DNA of 64,000 nt from positions 62,001-126,000 of the forward strand of contig JADLHJ010000069.1 of assembly GCA_020848835.1 (NCBI GenBank), in the 5' to 3' direction. Below are positions 34,072 through 45,200 of the stretch, piece after piece. Under the pieces are notes generated by a model. It worked only from the letters and a program-made list of their open reading frames with translations, made no database searches and had not been told where the DNA came from. Source of the DNA: Candidatus Hydrogenedentota bacterium. GTDB taxonomy: Bacteria; Hydrogenedentota; Hydrogenedentia; Hydrogenedentales; SLHB01. Made by a program: the position numbers and the translations under genes. Numbering within the stretch: position 1 is the first letter of the stretch; each line of letters starts with the position of its first letter.

Positions 34072-35523
34072 ATGACCGGTTTTGGACGCATCGACCATCA
34101 CGAACTCGGCGCAGACGATTACGTTTTGTCTCGTCGCGATTTCCTGGGCCGCACTGGTATGGGCCTGGGCGCGCTGGGTCTCGGTGCGGTCCTGGGGTCG
34201 CAGGCAAGTGCCTCCGAAACCTCATCGATGGCGGTGAAGCGCCCGCAGTTCGCCGCCAGGGCCAAACGCGTCATCCACATCTTCCTCAACGGCGGCTGTT
34301 CGCATGTCGATTCCTTCGACCCCAAGCCATCTCTCGAAAAGTACGCGGGCCAAATGTTGCCGACGGAAAACCTCCGCACCGAACGCAAGACCGGCGCGGC
34401 GCTTCCTTCGCCTTTCAAGTTCCAGCAGTATGGTCAGAGCGGAATACCTGTCAGTGAAATCTTCAGCAAGACCGCTGAATGCGTGGACAACATGTGCATC
34501 GTCCGTTCCATGTACGCGGACGTGCCCAACCACGAGCCATCGCTCTTATTGATGAACTGCGGCGACGCGCGCCTCATCCGCCCCAGTGTCGGCTCATGGG
34601 TCACCTACGGTCTCGGCACCGAGAACCAAAACCTGCCAGGCTTTATCGTCATGTGCCCGCGCGGCTACCCCATCCAGGAATCGCAAAACTGGCAGGCCGG
34701 TTTCCTGCCCGGCATCTATCAGGGCACCTACGTCGATACGCAGCACACAGAAGTGGAAAAACTGATCGAGTTCATCAAAAACGATTACACCGGAAATCGC
34801 GCACAGCGCAGTCAACTCGACCTGCTCTATGAGCTTAACGAACGCCACGCAAAAGCGCGCTCGGAAGATGCCGAAATCGAGGCACGCATTCAGTCATTCG
34901 AGCTCGCATATCGCATGCAGCTTGATGCGACTGACGCATTCGACGTATCGCGCGAACCGCAATACATTCGTGACATGTACGGCGAGCAAACACAGTCGCG
35001 CCAACTGCTCATCGCGCGGCGCTTGATTGAGCGTGGCGTGCGCTTCGTTCAAGTGTGGCACGGCGCAGGCCAACCCTGGGACAGTCATGACGACCTCGAA
35101 ACGCAGCACCGCAAACTCGCGAGCGAATGCGATCAAGGCATCGCGGCGCTGCTAAAAGATTTGAAACAGCGCGGTCTGTTGGAAGACACCCTCGTCATGT
35201 GCTCCGGCGAATTCGGTCGCACGCCCACGGTCGAATTACCAACCCCCGGCCTGAACGCCGGCAAGATCAACGGACGCGATCACAACTCCTACGGGTTCAC
35301 CGCATGGCTCGCGGGCGGCGGTGTCCGCGCGGGCCACATCTACGGCGCGACCGACGAATTTGGATTCAAAGCCGAAGTAAACCCCGTCCACATCCACGAT
35401 CTCCACGCCACCATGCTCCACCTTCTCGGTTTCGACCACGAAAAATTCACCTTCCGCTCCGCCGGCCGCGACTTCCGCCTCACCGACGTCCACGGCAAAG
35501 TCGTGCACGATCTCATCGCGTAG
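34072..35523 (+). CDS. DUF1501 family Tat-exported protein
   Basis: A 483-residue protein of the sulfatase/alkaline phosphatase superfamily (DUF1501). It carries a twin-arginine signal (LSRRDFLGRTGMGLGALGLG, about residues 23-42), so it is exported folded. Characteristic segments are RVIHIFLNGGCSHVDSFDPK, MYADVPNHEPSLLLMNCGD, ELNERHAKARSEDAEIEA and GEFGRTPTVELP ... GRDHNSYGFTAWLAGGGVR. Full length. DUF1501 genes usually sit beside DUF1549/DUF1553 genes; here the partner (28730-32287) is separated by a regulator and a PEP-CTERM gene. It starts a run of five closely spaced plus-strand genes. GAGGAAG precedes the ATG. Confidence 0.93.
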   Translation: MTGFGRIDHHELGADDYVLSRRDFLGRTGMGLGALGLGAVLGSQASASETSSMAVKRPQFAARAKRVIHIFLNGGCSHVDSFDPKPSLEKYAGQMLPTENLRTERKTGAALPSPFKFQQYGQSGIPVSEIFSKTAECVDNMCIVRSMYADVPNHEPSLLLMNCGDARLIRPSVGSWVTYGLGTENQNLPGFIVMCPRGYPIQESQNWQAGFLPGIYQGTYVDTQHTEVEKLIEFIKNDYTGNRAQRSQLDLLYELNERHAKARSEDAEIEARIQSFELAYRMQLDATDAFDVSREPQYIRDMYGEQTQSRQLLIARRLIERGVRFVQVWHGAGQPWDSHDDLETQHRKLASECDQGIAALLKDLKQRGLLEDTLVMCSGEFGRTPTVELPTPGLNAGKINGRDHNSYGFTAWLAGGGVRAGHIYGATDEFGFKAEVNPVHIHDLHATMLHLLGFDHEKFTFRSAGRDFRLTDVHGKVVHDLIA

Positions 35524-35548
35524 GCCCAGACAAGCTGCGCAAGACAGT

Positions 35549-36418
35549 ATGACTCCAGTCACACCGCTTAGTCGCAAATATCCTTTCAAGAGAATCGCAC
35601 TCGTCGCAATCGCAATTTTGTCAATTGCCTACATGGTTGCGGTGACGCTTGCCTACGTGTATCAAGATCGCCTGATTTTTCCGAAACGCCCCGTTGGCAA
35701 TCGAAAACCTACGGACGCCGGACTTCCGACATATGAAGTTGTCTCTCTCCGTGTAGGCAACTTAACGTCCATGGCTTGGATGCTTCCCCGTGACCACGCA
35801 CGAGGCACCATTCTTTTTTCGCATGGTCTCGGACAATCAATGGCCGAACGCCTCCCGGTTGCAAAAGCATTTCATGAATTGGGCTTCAGCGTTTTCATGT
35901 ACGAATATGGCGGCTACTGGGAGAGCACTGGTGAGCCGTCGGAGAAACGTTGCTTCGACGATGTGCGCGCCGCGTGGACCTATCTTACAGAGTCAAAAGG
36001 TATACCACCGGAAAAGATACTGATCTTCGGCGAATCGATGGGCACCGGCCCGAGCGTGGAGATTGCAAGCATCCAAAAACCCGGCGCACTAATTCTTCTC
36101 AGTCCCTTCACAAGCCTTGCCGACGCTGCGCAGCGAATCGTTCCGGTTCTTCCCGTCCACCTATTGCTTCGACATCGTTTTGATAATGCCGCAAAGATCA
36201 AGCAGGTCACTTGTCCACTACTCATCCTTCACGGCATCAGCGACGTAGAGGTGCCTTTTGCGCAAGGCGAAGCACTCTTCAAGCTCGCAAATGAACCGAA
36301 AAAGCTTGTAAAAATGGCGGGCGGCCACGACGCCTTCTGGATTGCACAGGACAAATTCAAGGATCATGTAAGCAGATTTGTTGACCCATTGTTTCCGATG
36401 AATGAAAGTGATGGTTGA
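35549..36418 (+). CDS. Membrane-anchored alpha/beta hydrolase
   Basis: A 289-residue alpha/beta hydrolase of the Bem46/YqiA type with an N-terminal membrane helix (about residues 15-37, IALVAIAILSIAYMVAVTLAYVY). The catalytic nucleophile elbow is IFGESMGTGPS (GXSXG), the acid probably in LLILHGISDVEVPFAQ, and the His in GGHDAFW. Substrate unknown; the periplasmic or cytoplasmic orientation is not settled. It begins 25 bases after the DUF1501 gene and its stop overlaps the next start (TGATG), implying coupling. Confidence 0.9.
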   Translation: MTPVTPLSRKYPFKRIALVAIAILSIAYMVAVTLAYVYQDRLIFPKRPVGNRKPTDAGLPTYEVVSLRVGNLTSMAWMLPRDHARGTILFSHGLGQSMAERLPVAKAFHELGFSVFMYEYGGYWESTGEPSEKRCFDDVRAAWTYLTESKGIPPEKILIFGESMGTGPSVEIASIQKPGALILLSPFTSLADAAQRIVPVLPVHLLLRHRFDNAAKIKQVTCPLLILHGISDVEVPFAQGEALFKLANEPKKLVKMAGGHDAFWIAQDKFKDHVSRFVDPLFPMNESDG

Positions 36419-37341
36419 TGACCGCGGACCTCGATAAAGTCCGCCTCAACTTCGATCCGCACAACGTGTGGCTTGTGGACGTCATCATCGCGGTAATCAT
36501 GTTCGGCGTCGCGCTGGACCTAAAAACCGAAGATTTCAGACGTGTCGTCCAAATGCCCAAAGCCGTCTTCCTCGGCCTGATCGCGCTGTTTCTTTTGTTC
36601 CCGGCCGTCACATACGCACTGACCCGCATCTTGAATCCGCATCCCAGCATTGCGCTGGGTATGGTCATCGTCGCGGCCTGCCCTAGCGGAAACATGAGCA
36701 ACTTCATCACCTACATGGCGCGCGGCAATACTGCGCTATCCGTCACCATCACCGCCGTGGCGACATGTGTGGCCGTGATCATGACGCCGTTCAACATCGC
36801 GTTCTGGGGCAAGCTCAATCCCATTACTGCGCCACTGCTGCACAAGGTCTCCTTGAACTCGTCTGATCTGCTATTAACTGTTTTTCTTATCTTAGGCATA
36901 CCGCTGATTTTAGGTATCAGTTTCGCGCGATACTTTCCCGTATGGGCGGACAAGCTCCACAAACCCTTCAAAGCGCTCTCCGTCGCGGCGCTTTTGCTAA
37001 TTATCGCTATCGCGTTCGCAGGCAATTTCAGTCTGTTCACTACATTCTTCCTCGTGATCATCTCCGCAGTGCTCCCGCAAAACGCGCTAGCCTTCGCCGC
37101 TGGCTACGGACTCAGCCGCGCCGCGCGCCTCAACGGTCCCGACACGCGCGCGCTCACCGTCGAACTCGGCATTCACAACTCCGCCCTCGGCCTCACCCTT
37201 ATCTTTGCCTACTTTGCCGAACACGGCGGCGCCGCGCTCATCGCAGGCTTTTGGGGAATCTGGCACATCGTCGCGGGACTCATCCTCGCGTCGCTGTGGT
37301 CGCGCGTGCAAATCGCAGAACCCGCCGCAGAGGCCGCATGA
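36418..37341 (+). CDS. Bile acid:sodium symporter (BASS/SBF) family transporter
   Basis: A 307-residue inner-membrane protein with nine or ten hydrophobic helices. Family motifs include VAACPSGNMSNFITYMARGN (the conserved crossover region) and ALTVELGIHNSALGLTLIFA. The true start is ATG at 36418, sharing a base with the hydrolase stop. BASS members carry bile acids, pyruvate, pantothenate and other organic anions with Na+; the substrate here is unknown. The next gene overlaps by four bases (ATGA). Confidence 0.92.
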   Translation: MTADLDKVRLNFDPHNVWLVDVIIAVIMFGVALDLKTEDFRRVVQMPKAVFLGLIALFLLFPAVTYALTRILNPHPSIALGMVIVAACPSGNMSNFITYMARGNTALSVTITAVATCVAVIMTPFNIAFWGKLNPITAPLLHKVSLNSSDLLLTVFLILGIPLILGISFARYFPVWADKLHKPFKALSVAALLLIIAIAFAGNFSLFTTFFLVIISAVLPQNALAFAAGYGLSRAARLNGPDTRALTVELGIHNSALGLTLIFAYFAEHGGAALIAGFWGIWHIVAGLILASLWSRVQIAEPAAEAA

Positions 37342-38306
37342 CAAACAACAAGCCATCTGTGTTGATTACCGGCGCGGGCGGCTATCTCGGATCGGAAACG
37401 ATCAAAGAATTAGCAACACACCGCGATTCGTTCGCAACAGTCGTCGCGGTCGATGTGCGCGATACACCCGCCGATCGACGATTGAACGGCATCACCTACG
37501 CCACGCAAGACGTACGCGACGCCGGCATGGAATCGATCATGCGCGAACACCGCATTGACACCGTAGTCCACCTCGCCTCCATCGTCACACCCGGGAAAAA
37601 ATCCAACCGCGAATTCGAATACTCCGTTGATGTCCTCGGCACGCGCAACGTCGTCGAATGCTGCCTACGCGCGGGCGTATCGCATTTCATCGTCACCAGC
37701 AGCGGCGCAGCCTATGGCTATTACGCGGACAACCCGCAACCACTTCACGAAACCGACCGCATCCGCGGCAATCCAGAGTTTGCGTACTCCGATCACAAAC
37801 GCCAGGTCGAAGAAATGCTTGCGCAATTTCGAAGATCAAATCCGGAACTGAAACAACTCATCTTCCGCCCCGGCACCATCCTCGGCGCGACTACATCGAA
37901 CCAGATCACAAACCTCTTCGAAAGCAAACGTATCCTCGGACTAAAATCTGCGTCTACGCCGTTCGTATTCATCTGGGACAAGGACGTCGTCGCCTGCATC
38001 GTGAAAGGAATTGTCGAACGCCGCGAAGGCATCTACAATCTCGCCGGCGACGGCACGCTGAACCTACAGGAAATCGCGTGCCGTTTGAACAAGCCCTATG
38101 TGCAAATCTCCCCAGCTTTACTCGCATTCGCGCTGCGTCTACTACGCGCACTCGGCCTCTCGCAATATGGTCCGGAGCAAGTCAACTTCCTACGCTATCG
38201 CCCCGTGCTGGCAAACGAAAGACTCAAGTCCGATTTCGGGTTCATACCACAAAAATCATCTGGCGAAGCATTCGATTTCTACGCGCGCAGCAAAGGGCTG
38301 ATATGA
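37338..38306 (+). CDS. NAD-dependent epimerase/dehydratase family protein
   Basis: A 322-residue extended SDR. The nucleotide-binding motif GAGGYLGSETI lies at about residues 11-21 and the active-site Tyr-X3-Lys at Y-S-D-H-K (about residue 150). It has VVHLASIVTPGKKSN and IFRPGTILGATTSNQI. It resembles sugar-nucleotide epimerases and 3-beta-hydroxysteroid dehydrogenase-like enzymes; the substrate is not clear. The ATG overlaps the transporter stop as ATGA; a longer upstream reading in the same frame runs through the transporter gene and is not real. Confidence 0.9.
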   Translation: MTNNKPSVLITGAGGYLGSETIKELATHRDSFATVVAVDVRDTPADRRLNGITYATQDVRDAGMESIMREHRIDTVVHLASIVTPGKKSNREFEYSVDVLGTRNVVECCLRAGVSHFIVTSSGAAYGYYADNPQPLHETDRIRGNPEFAYSDHKRQVEEMLAQFRRSNPELKQLIFRPGTILGATTSNQITNLFESKRILGLKSASTPFVFIWDKDVVACIVKGIVERREGIYNLAGDGTLNLQEIACRLNKPYVQISPALLAFALRLLRALGLSQYGPEQVNFLRYRPVLANERLKSDFGFIPQKSSGEAFDFYARSKGLI

Positions 38307-39127
38307 TCACAGGTGCATTCACCGGCAAGGCAGTTGCGATTACAGGAGCAGGCGGCGGCATCGGTGCAACGCTCTGCCGTGCCTTCGCGCACGAGGGCGC
38401 ATCGATCGCCCTGCTCGACATCGACACGCGCGCGATGGAATCAGTGCAAACTGATCTCATCGAACTCGGCGCGCAAACAACCGCAGTGACCACCGACGTA
38501 ACCAACGCGCTAAATTGCCAGACTGCAATCGAACATGTTGTCTCCGAGTTCGGCGGAATCGACGTACTCATCAACAACGCGGGCATCACCCATTTCAGCC
38601 TCTGCGAAAATACGCTGCCCACCGTGTACAAACGCGTCATGGATGTAAACTACTTCGGTGCGGTGCACTGCACGCTCGCCGCGTTACCCTCCCTCATCGA
38701 GCGGCGGGGCGCCATCGGCGTCATGAGCAGTATCGCGGGCTTCGCCCCGCTCGTCGGGCGCGCAGGCTACTGCGCCAGCAAGCACGCGCTCCACGGATAC
38801 TTCGAAACCCTGCGCTGCGAAGTGAAACGTCACGGCGTCAGCGTCACAATGATCTGCCCAGGCTTCACGCAATCGAACATCGAACGCAACGCACTCGCGG
38901 CCGACGGCGCGCGCGTCACCACGGGTCGCACACAAGTCGGCAACGCCGCAAACGCCGACGACGTAGCGCGCGAGATCGTCCAGGCAATCGCGCGCCGCAA
39001 ACGCACTCTCGTGCTGTCCTCCGTAGGCAAGACTTCCTCGCTTCTCCGAAAATTCGCACCATCAATCTACGACGCCATCATGACCCGAAAAATGCGCGCC
39101 GAATTCGCGCGCGACCGCAACGCCTGA
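38303..39127 (+). CDS. Short-chain dehydrogenase/reductase
   Basis: A 274-residue classical SDR: cofactor motif TGAGGGIG (about residues 14-21), NNAG (about 90-93), catalytic Ser in VMSSIAGFAPL, and Y-C-A-S-K (about 158-162). The C-terminal part (RTQVGNAANADDVAREIVQA) resembles SDRs of the DltE/YqjQ type. It starts by overlapping the epimerase stop (ATGA) and is the last gene of the DUF1501-hydrolase-BASS-epimerase-SDR unit. Acts in the cytoplasm on NAD(P)-linked alcohol/ketone pairs. Confidence 0.92.
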   Translation: MITGAFTGKAVAITGAGGGIGATLCRAFAHEGASIALLDIDTRAMESVQTDLIELGAQTTAVTTDVTNALNCQTAIEHVVSEFGGIDVLINNAGITHFSLCENTLPTVYKRVMDVNYFGAVHCTLAALPSLIERRGAIGVMSSIAGFAPLVGRAGYCASKHALHGYFETLRCEVKRHGVSVTMICPGFTQSNIERNALAADGARVTTGRTQVGNAANADDVAREIVQAIARRKRTLVLSSVGKTSSLLRKFAPSIYDAIMTRKMRAEFARDRNA

Positions 39128-39213
39128 AACATCGCATCTTTTCACCGCTTTACTCTTGCTAACTGTCCATATCCACCCTGCCCATCATCTTCACAGGACC
39201 TTTAAAAGCGGAA

Positions 39214-39248
39214 TGGCCGGCAATCGCGCTGTATACGATTGCCGGCCA
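39214..39248. terminator. Bidirectional terminator between SDR and the giant repeat gene
   Basis: A perfect 13-bp stem TGGCCGGCAATCG / CGATTGCCGGCCA with a 9-base loop. The minus-strand exit reads TTCCGCTTTTAAAGG, suiting termination of the giant gene. It lies about midway in the 160-base convergent gap 39128-39287. Confidence 0.85.
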
Positions 39249-39287
39249 CCCTATGTGGAGGAAACAACTGTGCCAGTCGTTGCTTGA

Positions 39288-42200
39288 TTACATCGCGCGC
39301 TTCCTGCGGAAGGCGGCCCACACACCCGCGACGAACAGCATCGTCACCAAGACAATCCACGGATTCACCGGGACCGCCTGCAAGTCAAGCACGTCAAACG
39401 TCGCGCTCGGACCCGCTGCGGGTGTCGGGTTTGTGGCGCTATCGGTTGCCGCACCCGCGGCGATACTGATGCCAATCGTGCCCGCACCCGACGTATTGCT
39501 CACCGTCACGATGCGCGTCACGTTGCCCGTGCCGGATATCGACACTGAACCCGTCGCAGTGCCAGTCGTATTTAGCGTGACCATGCCTGCGTTCAACGCA
39601 ACATTGTCCGCGCCGGTGAATGTCACGGTGTAATCAACGGGCCCCGTAAACGTCGTTCCCAATGACGGCCCGCTAATCGCGATAGTCGGCGCAGCCTTGT
39701 CAATGCCAAAGGTCTCACCCGTGGTGTAGTTTCCATTCCCAGCGCCCGTACCACCCAGGCGACGGCTCAAGCCGTCCATGATCGTGTCGTTGTCGATTAA
39801 GTTCAGCTTCAAGGTGCCATCGCCAGTGCCCGTATTCACGTTCACGGTGTACTCGGCGCCATTAACTTGCGAAACACCCGCGACGGACGCACCAGTCAGC
39901 CCGGTCGTTGTCAACGTGAAGTCATCCATGCCTACGCCGGTCACGTCCATCGTGAAGCGGACCGAGTATGTCACCTGCGCACCGTTCGACGGGTTCGACG
40001 AGACACGCGCGATCGCATTCACCAACGGCACCGAGCGCACGACGTTATAGAGTTCGCCGGTGAGGAAGTCGCCGTCACCTTCGACGTCGCCGCCAAGCTC
40101 GTTGCCCAGCGCGTCCGCGACGCTATTATCGTCAACAACGTCAACACGAATCGTGCCGTCACCGGTGCCCGTGTTCACATTGACCGTGTATTCCGAACCC
40201 GATACCGGGACCACTGACTGAATCGATACACCTGACAGGCCAGTCGTAAACAGCGAGAGATCAGCGATCGTGAACCCAGTGACGGACTCGCTGAATGTTA
40301 CCGTGTAGGCAACACTGGTCTGCGCAGTCGGATTCAAATCATTGCGCGCAACAGACACCACCGTCGGGTCGGTGCGATCGATATCGAACACCTCTCCATT
40401 CGTGAAGTCGCCATTGCCCGCGCCAACCCCGCCAAGCGGATTGTTGAGACCGTCCACGATGCTGTCGTTATCAATGAGATCCAGGCGAAGGGTTCCCGAT
40501 CCCGATCCGGTCTGTACGACAATCGTATACACATTCGGCGTAACTTGGGTGCGCGTCGTAATGTTCGCACCGGTCAGGCCCGTCGTGGTCAGCGCGAAAT
40601 CGCCAACATTCACACCCGTAACGTTCTCATTGAACGTCACCGTGAAGTTCACGATGCTCGACCCCGTCGGGTTCGCAATTCCGCGCACAATGCTCTGCAC
40701 GAATGGCGCCGCCGTATCGATCGTATACACGTCTCCCGTGGTAAAGCTGCCGTTGCCAGCGCCGGTACCGCCCAGCGGATTGCCCGCCGGATCCGTAACG
40801 GAATCGTCGTCCACGAGATCAAGGCGAATGGTCCCCGTGCCGATACCAGTAACTACCGTGATCGTGTATTGGCTCGGAGTAACCTGGAACACGTTGCTCA
40901 CCGATGCGCCGGTAACGCCGCTCGCCGTGATCGCAAAGTCGCTCTCGACCAGCCCAATCACGTTCTCGCTGAACGTCACCGAGTACTCGACACTCGACGC
41001 ACTTGTCGGGGTCGCATTCACACGCGTGATCGACGTCACCGTCGGGTTCACCTTGTCCACGGTGTAAGTCTCACCCGTATTGAACGAACCGTTGCCCGTG
41101 CCCGTTCCGCCCAACGGCGACGACAACACATCGACGATCGAATCGTTATCCACGACATTCAGGCGGATCGTGCCGTTACCCGTACCGGTATTCACCGTCA
41201 CCGTGTACTGCGCCGGCGTAACCTGCGTGCGCGACGTAATCGAAGCGCCAATGACACCCGTCGTCGAAAGCGTGAAATCGCTCTCGTCCACGCCTGTAAC
41301 GCTCTCGTTGAACGTCACCGTGAAGTCCACACTCGCAAGATTCGTCGGATTGCCGTTCGCGCGCACCGAGGACACTACGGAAGGTGGTGTGCGGTCAATC
41401 GTGTAGACCTCGCCCGTCGTGAAGGTGCCGTTGTTGCTGCCCGGACCGCCCAACGGGTTATTGAACAAGTCGCGGATGCTGTCGTTGTCATCCACATCGA
41501 GTCGGATCGTGCCCGAGCCGCTGCCTGTGTTCACGGTCACTGTATACACACTCGGCGTGACCTGCGTGCGCGACACGATCGCAGCGCCCGTCAGGCCCGT
41601 CGTTGCAAGATCGAAATCGCCGGTATTCACGCCCGTCACGCTCTCGCTGAACGTCACTGCGAAGTCCACGCTCGCCGCGTTCGACGGGCTGGCATTCGCG
41701 CGCACCACCGACACCACCGCCGGCATGCTCTTGTCCACGTTGTAGACTTCGCCCGTCGTGTAGTCGCCGTTGCCTGCGCCGGTGCCACCAACCGGGTTCG
41801 AACTCGCGTCAAGAATCGAATCGTCATCAACTAGGTCAAGTCGGACCGTGCCGTCGCCCGTGCCCGTGTTTACCGTCACGCGGTACACGCTCGAAGAGAC
41901 TTGCAGCGACAGGCTATCCACCGATGCGCCGGATATGCCGGTCGTGGTGACCACAAAGTCGCTCACGTCCACACCCGTCACGTTCTCCGTAAACGTCACG
42001 TCGAAGCGCACCGTCGAAGCGCTCGTCGGGTTCGCATCCACACGCACAATGCTGCTGACATTTGGCAAGGTCTTATCGACGTCATATACCTCACCCGTCG
42101 TAAAGTTGCCGTTACCATTGCCCGTGCCGCCAAGCGCGTTCGCAGCGCTATCCACGATCGAGTCATTGTCATCGAGATCCAGGCGAATGGTGCCGCTGCC

Positions 42201-45200
42201 CGTACCGGTATTGACATTGACGGTATAGGTGCTTGGCGTGATCTGCGTACGCGATGTAATTGACGCGCCCGTCACGCCCGTCGTCGTGAGCGTAAAGTCG
42301 CCCGCATTCACCCCCGTAACGTCTTCGCTAAACGTCACCGTGAACTGCACGCTCGTCGCACCCGTCGGGTTTGAGCCAGCGCGCACAATCGACGTCACCG
42401 TCGGGGCCGTGCGATCGACGGTATACACTTCGCCCGCAGTAAAGTCGCCGTTAACCGCGCCCGGACCGCCCAGCGAATTGTTCACGCCGTCCTGGATCGA
42501 ATCGTTGTCGATCAGGTCAAGACGAACTGTACCGTCGCCCGATCCCGTATTCACCGTTACGGTGTAGGTGCTCGGGGTAATCTGCGTGCGCGACGTGATC
42601 GACGCGCCCGTCACACCAGTCGTTGTCAGCGCAAAGTCGGCGACGTTCACGCCAGTAACGTCTTCACTAAACGCCACCGTGAAATCAACACTTGTTGCAT
42701 TCGTTGGGTTCGCGTTCGCGCGAACGATAGACACAACAACTGGGACCGTACGATCCAGCGTGTACGCTTCACCGCCCGTGAAGTTGCCGTTGCCAGCGCC
42801 CGCGCCACCAGTGGGGTTTGCTGCTGTATCGACAACGGAGTCGTCATCCGTGAAGTCGAGTTGCAGCGTGCCGTCGCCCGTGCCGGTATTCACAAGCACG
42901 TTGTAGGTGCTCGCCGTGTTTTGCGTCACCGTCGTCACCGACGTGCCAGCCACCGTACCCGTAGCCGTCAACACGAAGTCCGCCGCATCCACACCCGACA
43001 CGTCTTCGCTAAACGTCACCAGGTAATTCACCGACGATGCACCGGTCGGGTTCGCATCGACGCGCGTGATTGACGTTACCGCGGGCAACGTCTTGTCGAT
43101 TGTGTACTGCTGGCCCGTGAAGTTGCCGTTACCCGCGCCCGTGCCGCCAAGACGATTGGTCGCAAGATCGCGGATCGAATCGTCATCCGTTAGGTTCAGG
43201 CGAATCGTGCCCGAACCGCTGCCCGTGTTGACTGTCACCGTGTACGTGCTCTGCGTTACCTGCGTCACACTCGCGACCGACGCACCTGTCACCCCACTCG
43301 TATTCAGCGTGAAGTCGCTCGTATCGACGCCGGTCACCGCTTCACTAAACGTCGCGGTGAACTGAATCGTTGCCGCACCTGACGGATTGCCGCCGGTCCT
43401 ATTGATCGAGCTCACTGTCGGCGCAATACGATCAATCGTATAGAACTGGCCGGTATTGAAATTACCATTGCCGTTGCCCGTGCCGCCGAGACGATTGTTC
43501 ACTTGATCGCGGATTGAATCGTCATCGACAACATCCAGACGGATCGTGCCCGAACCGCTACCGGTGTTCACCGCAACCGTGTAAACATCCGGGGTCACCT
43601 GAGTCACCGACGTAATCGATGTGCCCGTCACACCCGTGGTCGTCAGCACAAAGTCAGCCGTACCCACGCCCGTCACATCTTCATTGAACGTGACCGTGAA
43701 GTTCACACTGGCGTTGTTAGTCGGATCGCTGTTTGCGCGCACAATGCTCGAGACGCTCGGGGTCGTGCGGTCGATTGTGTACGTATCGCCCGTCGTGAAA
43801 TTGCCGTTACCGTTGCCCGTTCCGCCAGACGGATTTCCAAGGTCATCCGTAACGGTATCATTATCGATGAAATCCAGCCGCAGGTCGCCCGAGCCTGTTC
43901 CAGTGTTCACCGTAACGAACAACAAGCCGAAGATATCCGTCACCGCCGTCACCGACGCACCGGTCAAAGTCCCTGTGGTCGTTAGGGTGAAATCGCTGAC
44001 ATCAAGACCATTGACGTCTTCATCGAATGTAACGAGATACGTCACATTGTTGTTGTTGGTTGGGTTGGCGCTGAAACGCGAAATACTGTCTACGGCAGGC
44101 CCAACGCGATCCATCGTATACGTCTGGCCGCTCGTGAAATTGCCGTTGCCCGCGCCCGTGCCACCAGAAGGATTGCCGAAGCTGTCGAGCACCGTATCGT
44201 TATCGATGAAGTCCAACCGAATCGTGCCAGAGTTGGAGCCGGTGTTCACCGAAACGGTGTAGTTCGTCGGCGTGTTCTGCGTCACCGTTCCCACGCTGGC
44301 GCCCGTCACGCCGCCGCTCATATTCACCGAGAAGTCCGCGGCGTCAACGCCCGTGGCATTCTCGTCAAACGTGACGGTGAAATTAACTACCGCCGCATTA
44401 GTGGGATTGCCGCTCGCACGATTGATCGACGACACATCCGGTCCCGTACGATCTACATTGTAAGATTGACCGCTCGTGAAGCCCGTAGCCGTCGCATTGC
44501 CCACCGAGTCCGTCACGGAGTTGTTGTCTACAAAGTCCAGGCGAATTGTGCCCGAACCCGTGCCCGTGCTTACCGCAACGGTATAGGTGCTCGCCGTCAC
44601 CTGCGTCGTGCTCGTAACCGCCGCGCCCGTGATGCCCGACACGTTCAACGTGAAGTCGCCGTTGTTCACGCCCGTCACGTTTTCGCTGAACGTTACCGTA
44701 AAGTTCACGCTCGCCGCGCCCGTCGGGTTCGCGTCCGCGCGCACAATCGAGCTAACCGCCGGCGCCGTGCGGTCGATCGTATAGACCTCGCCGCCGTTGA
44801 AGTCGCCGTTGTTGTTGCCGATACCACCGAGACGGTTATTTAACGAGTCGCGAATTGAGTCGTTGTCATCCAGGTCAAGACGCAGCGTACCCGACCCGCT
44901 ACCCGTGCTCACCGTCACCGTGTACGTGCTTGGCGTGACCTGCGTCGTCCCCGTGACTGCGGGGGTGCCGCCCAGACCCGTACTCGTAACATCAAAGTCT
45001 GGACTGCTAACTCCTGTAACGTTTTCGTTAAACGTCACCGTGAACTGCACGCTACCCGCATTCGTCGGGTTCGCGCTCGCGCGCACGATACTCACGACAA
45101 ACGGGTTTTCACGATCGACCGTATACTGCTGGCCGCTCGTAAAGCTGCCGTTGCCAGCGCCCGTGCCGCCCAGCGGATTGCCCGCGCTGTCATCGATCGA

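Noticed and set aside
36942-38306. A longer version of the epimerase gene starting inside the transporter gene
   Set aside because: The extension is Arg/His-rich, out of frame with the transporter and lacks a ribosome site. The ATG at 37338 overlaps the transporter stop as expected for coupled genes.
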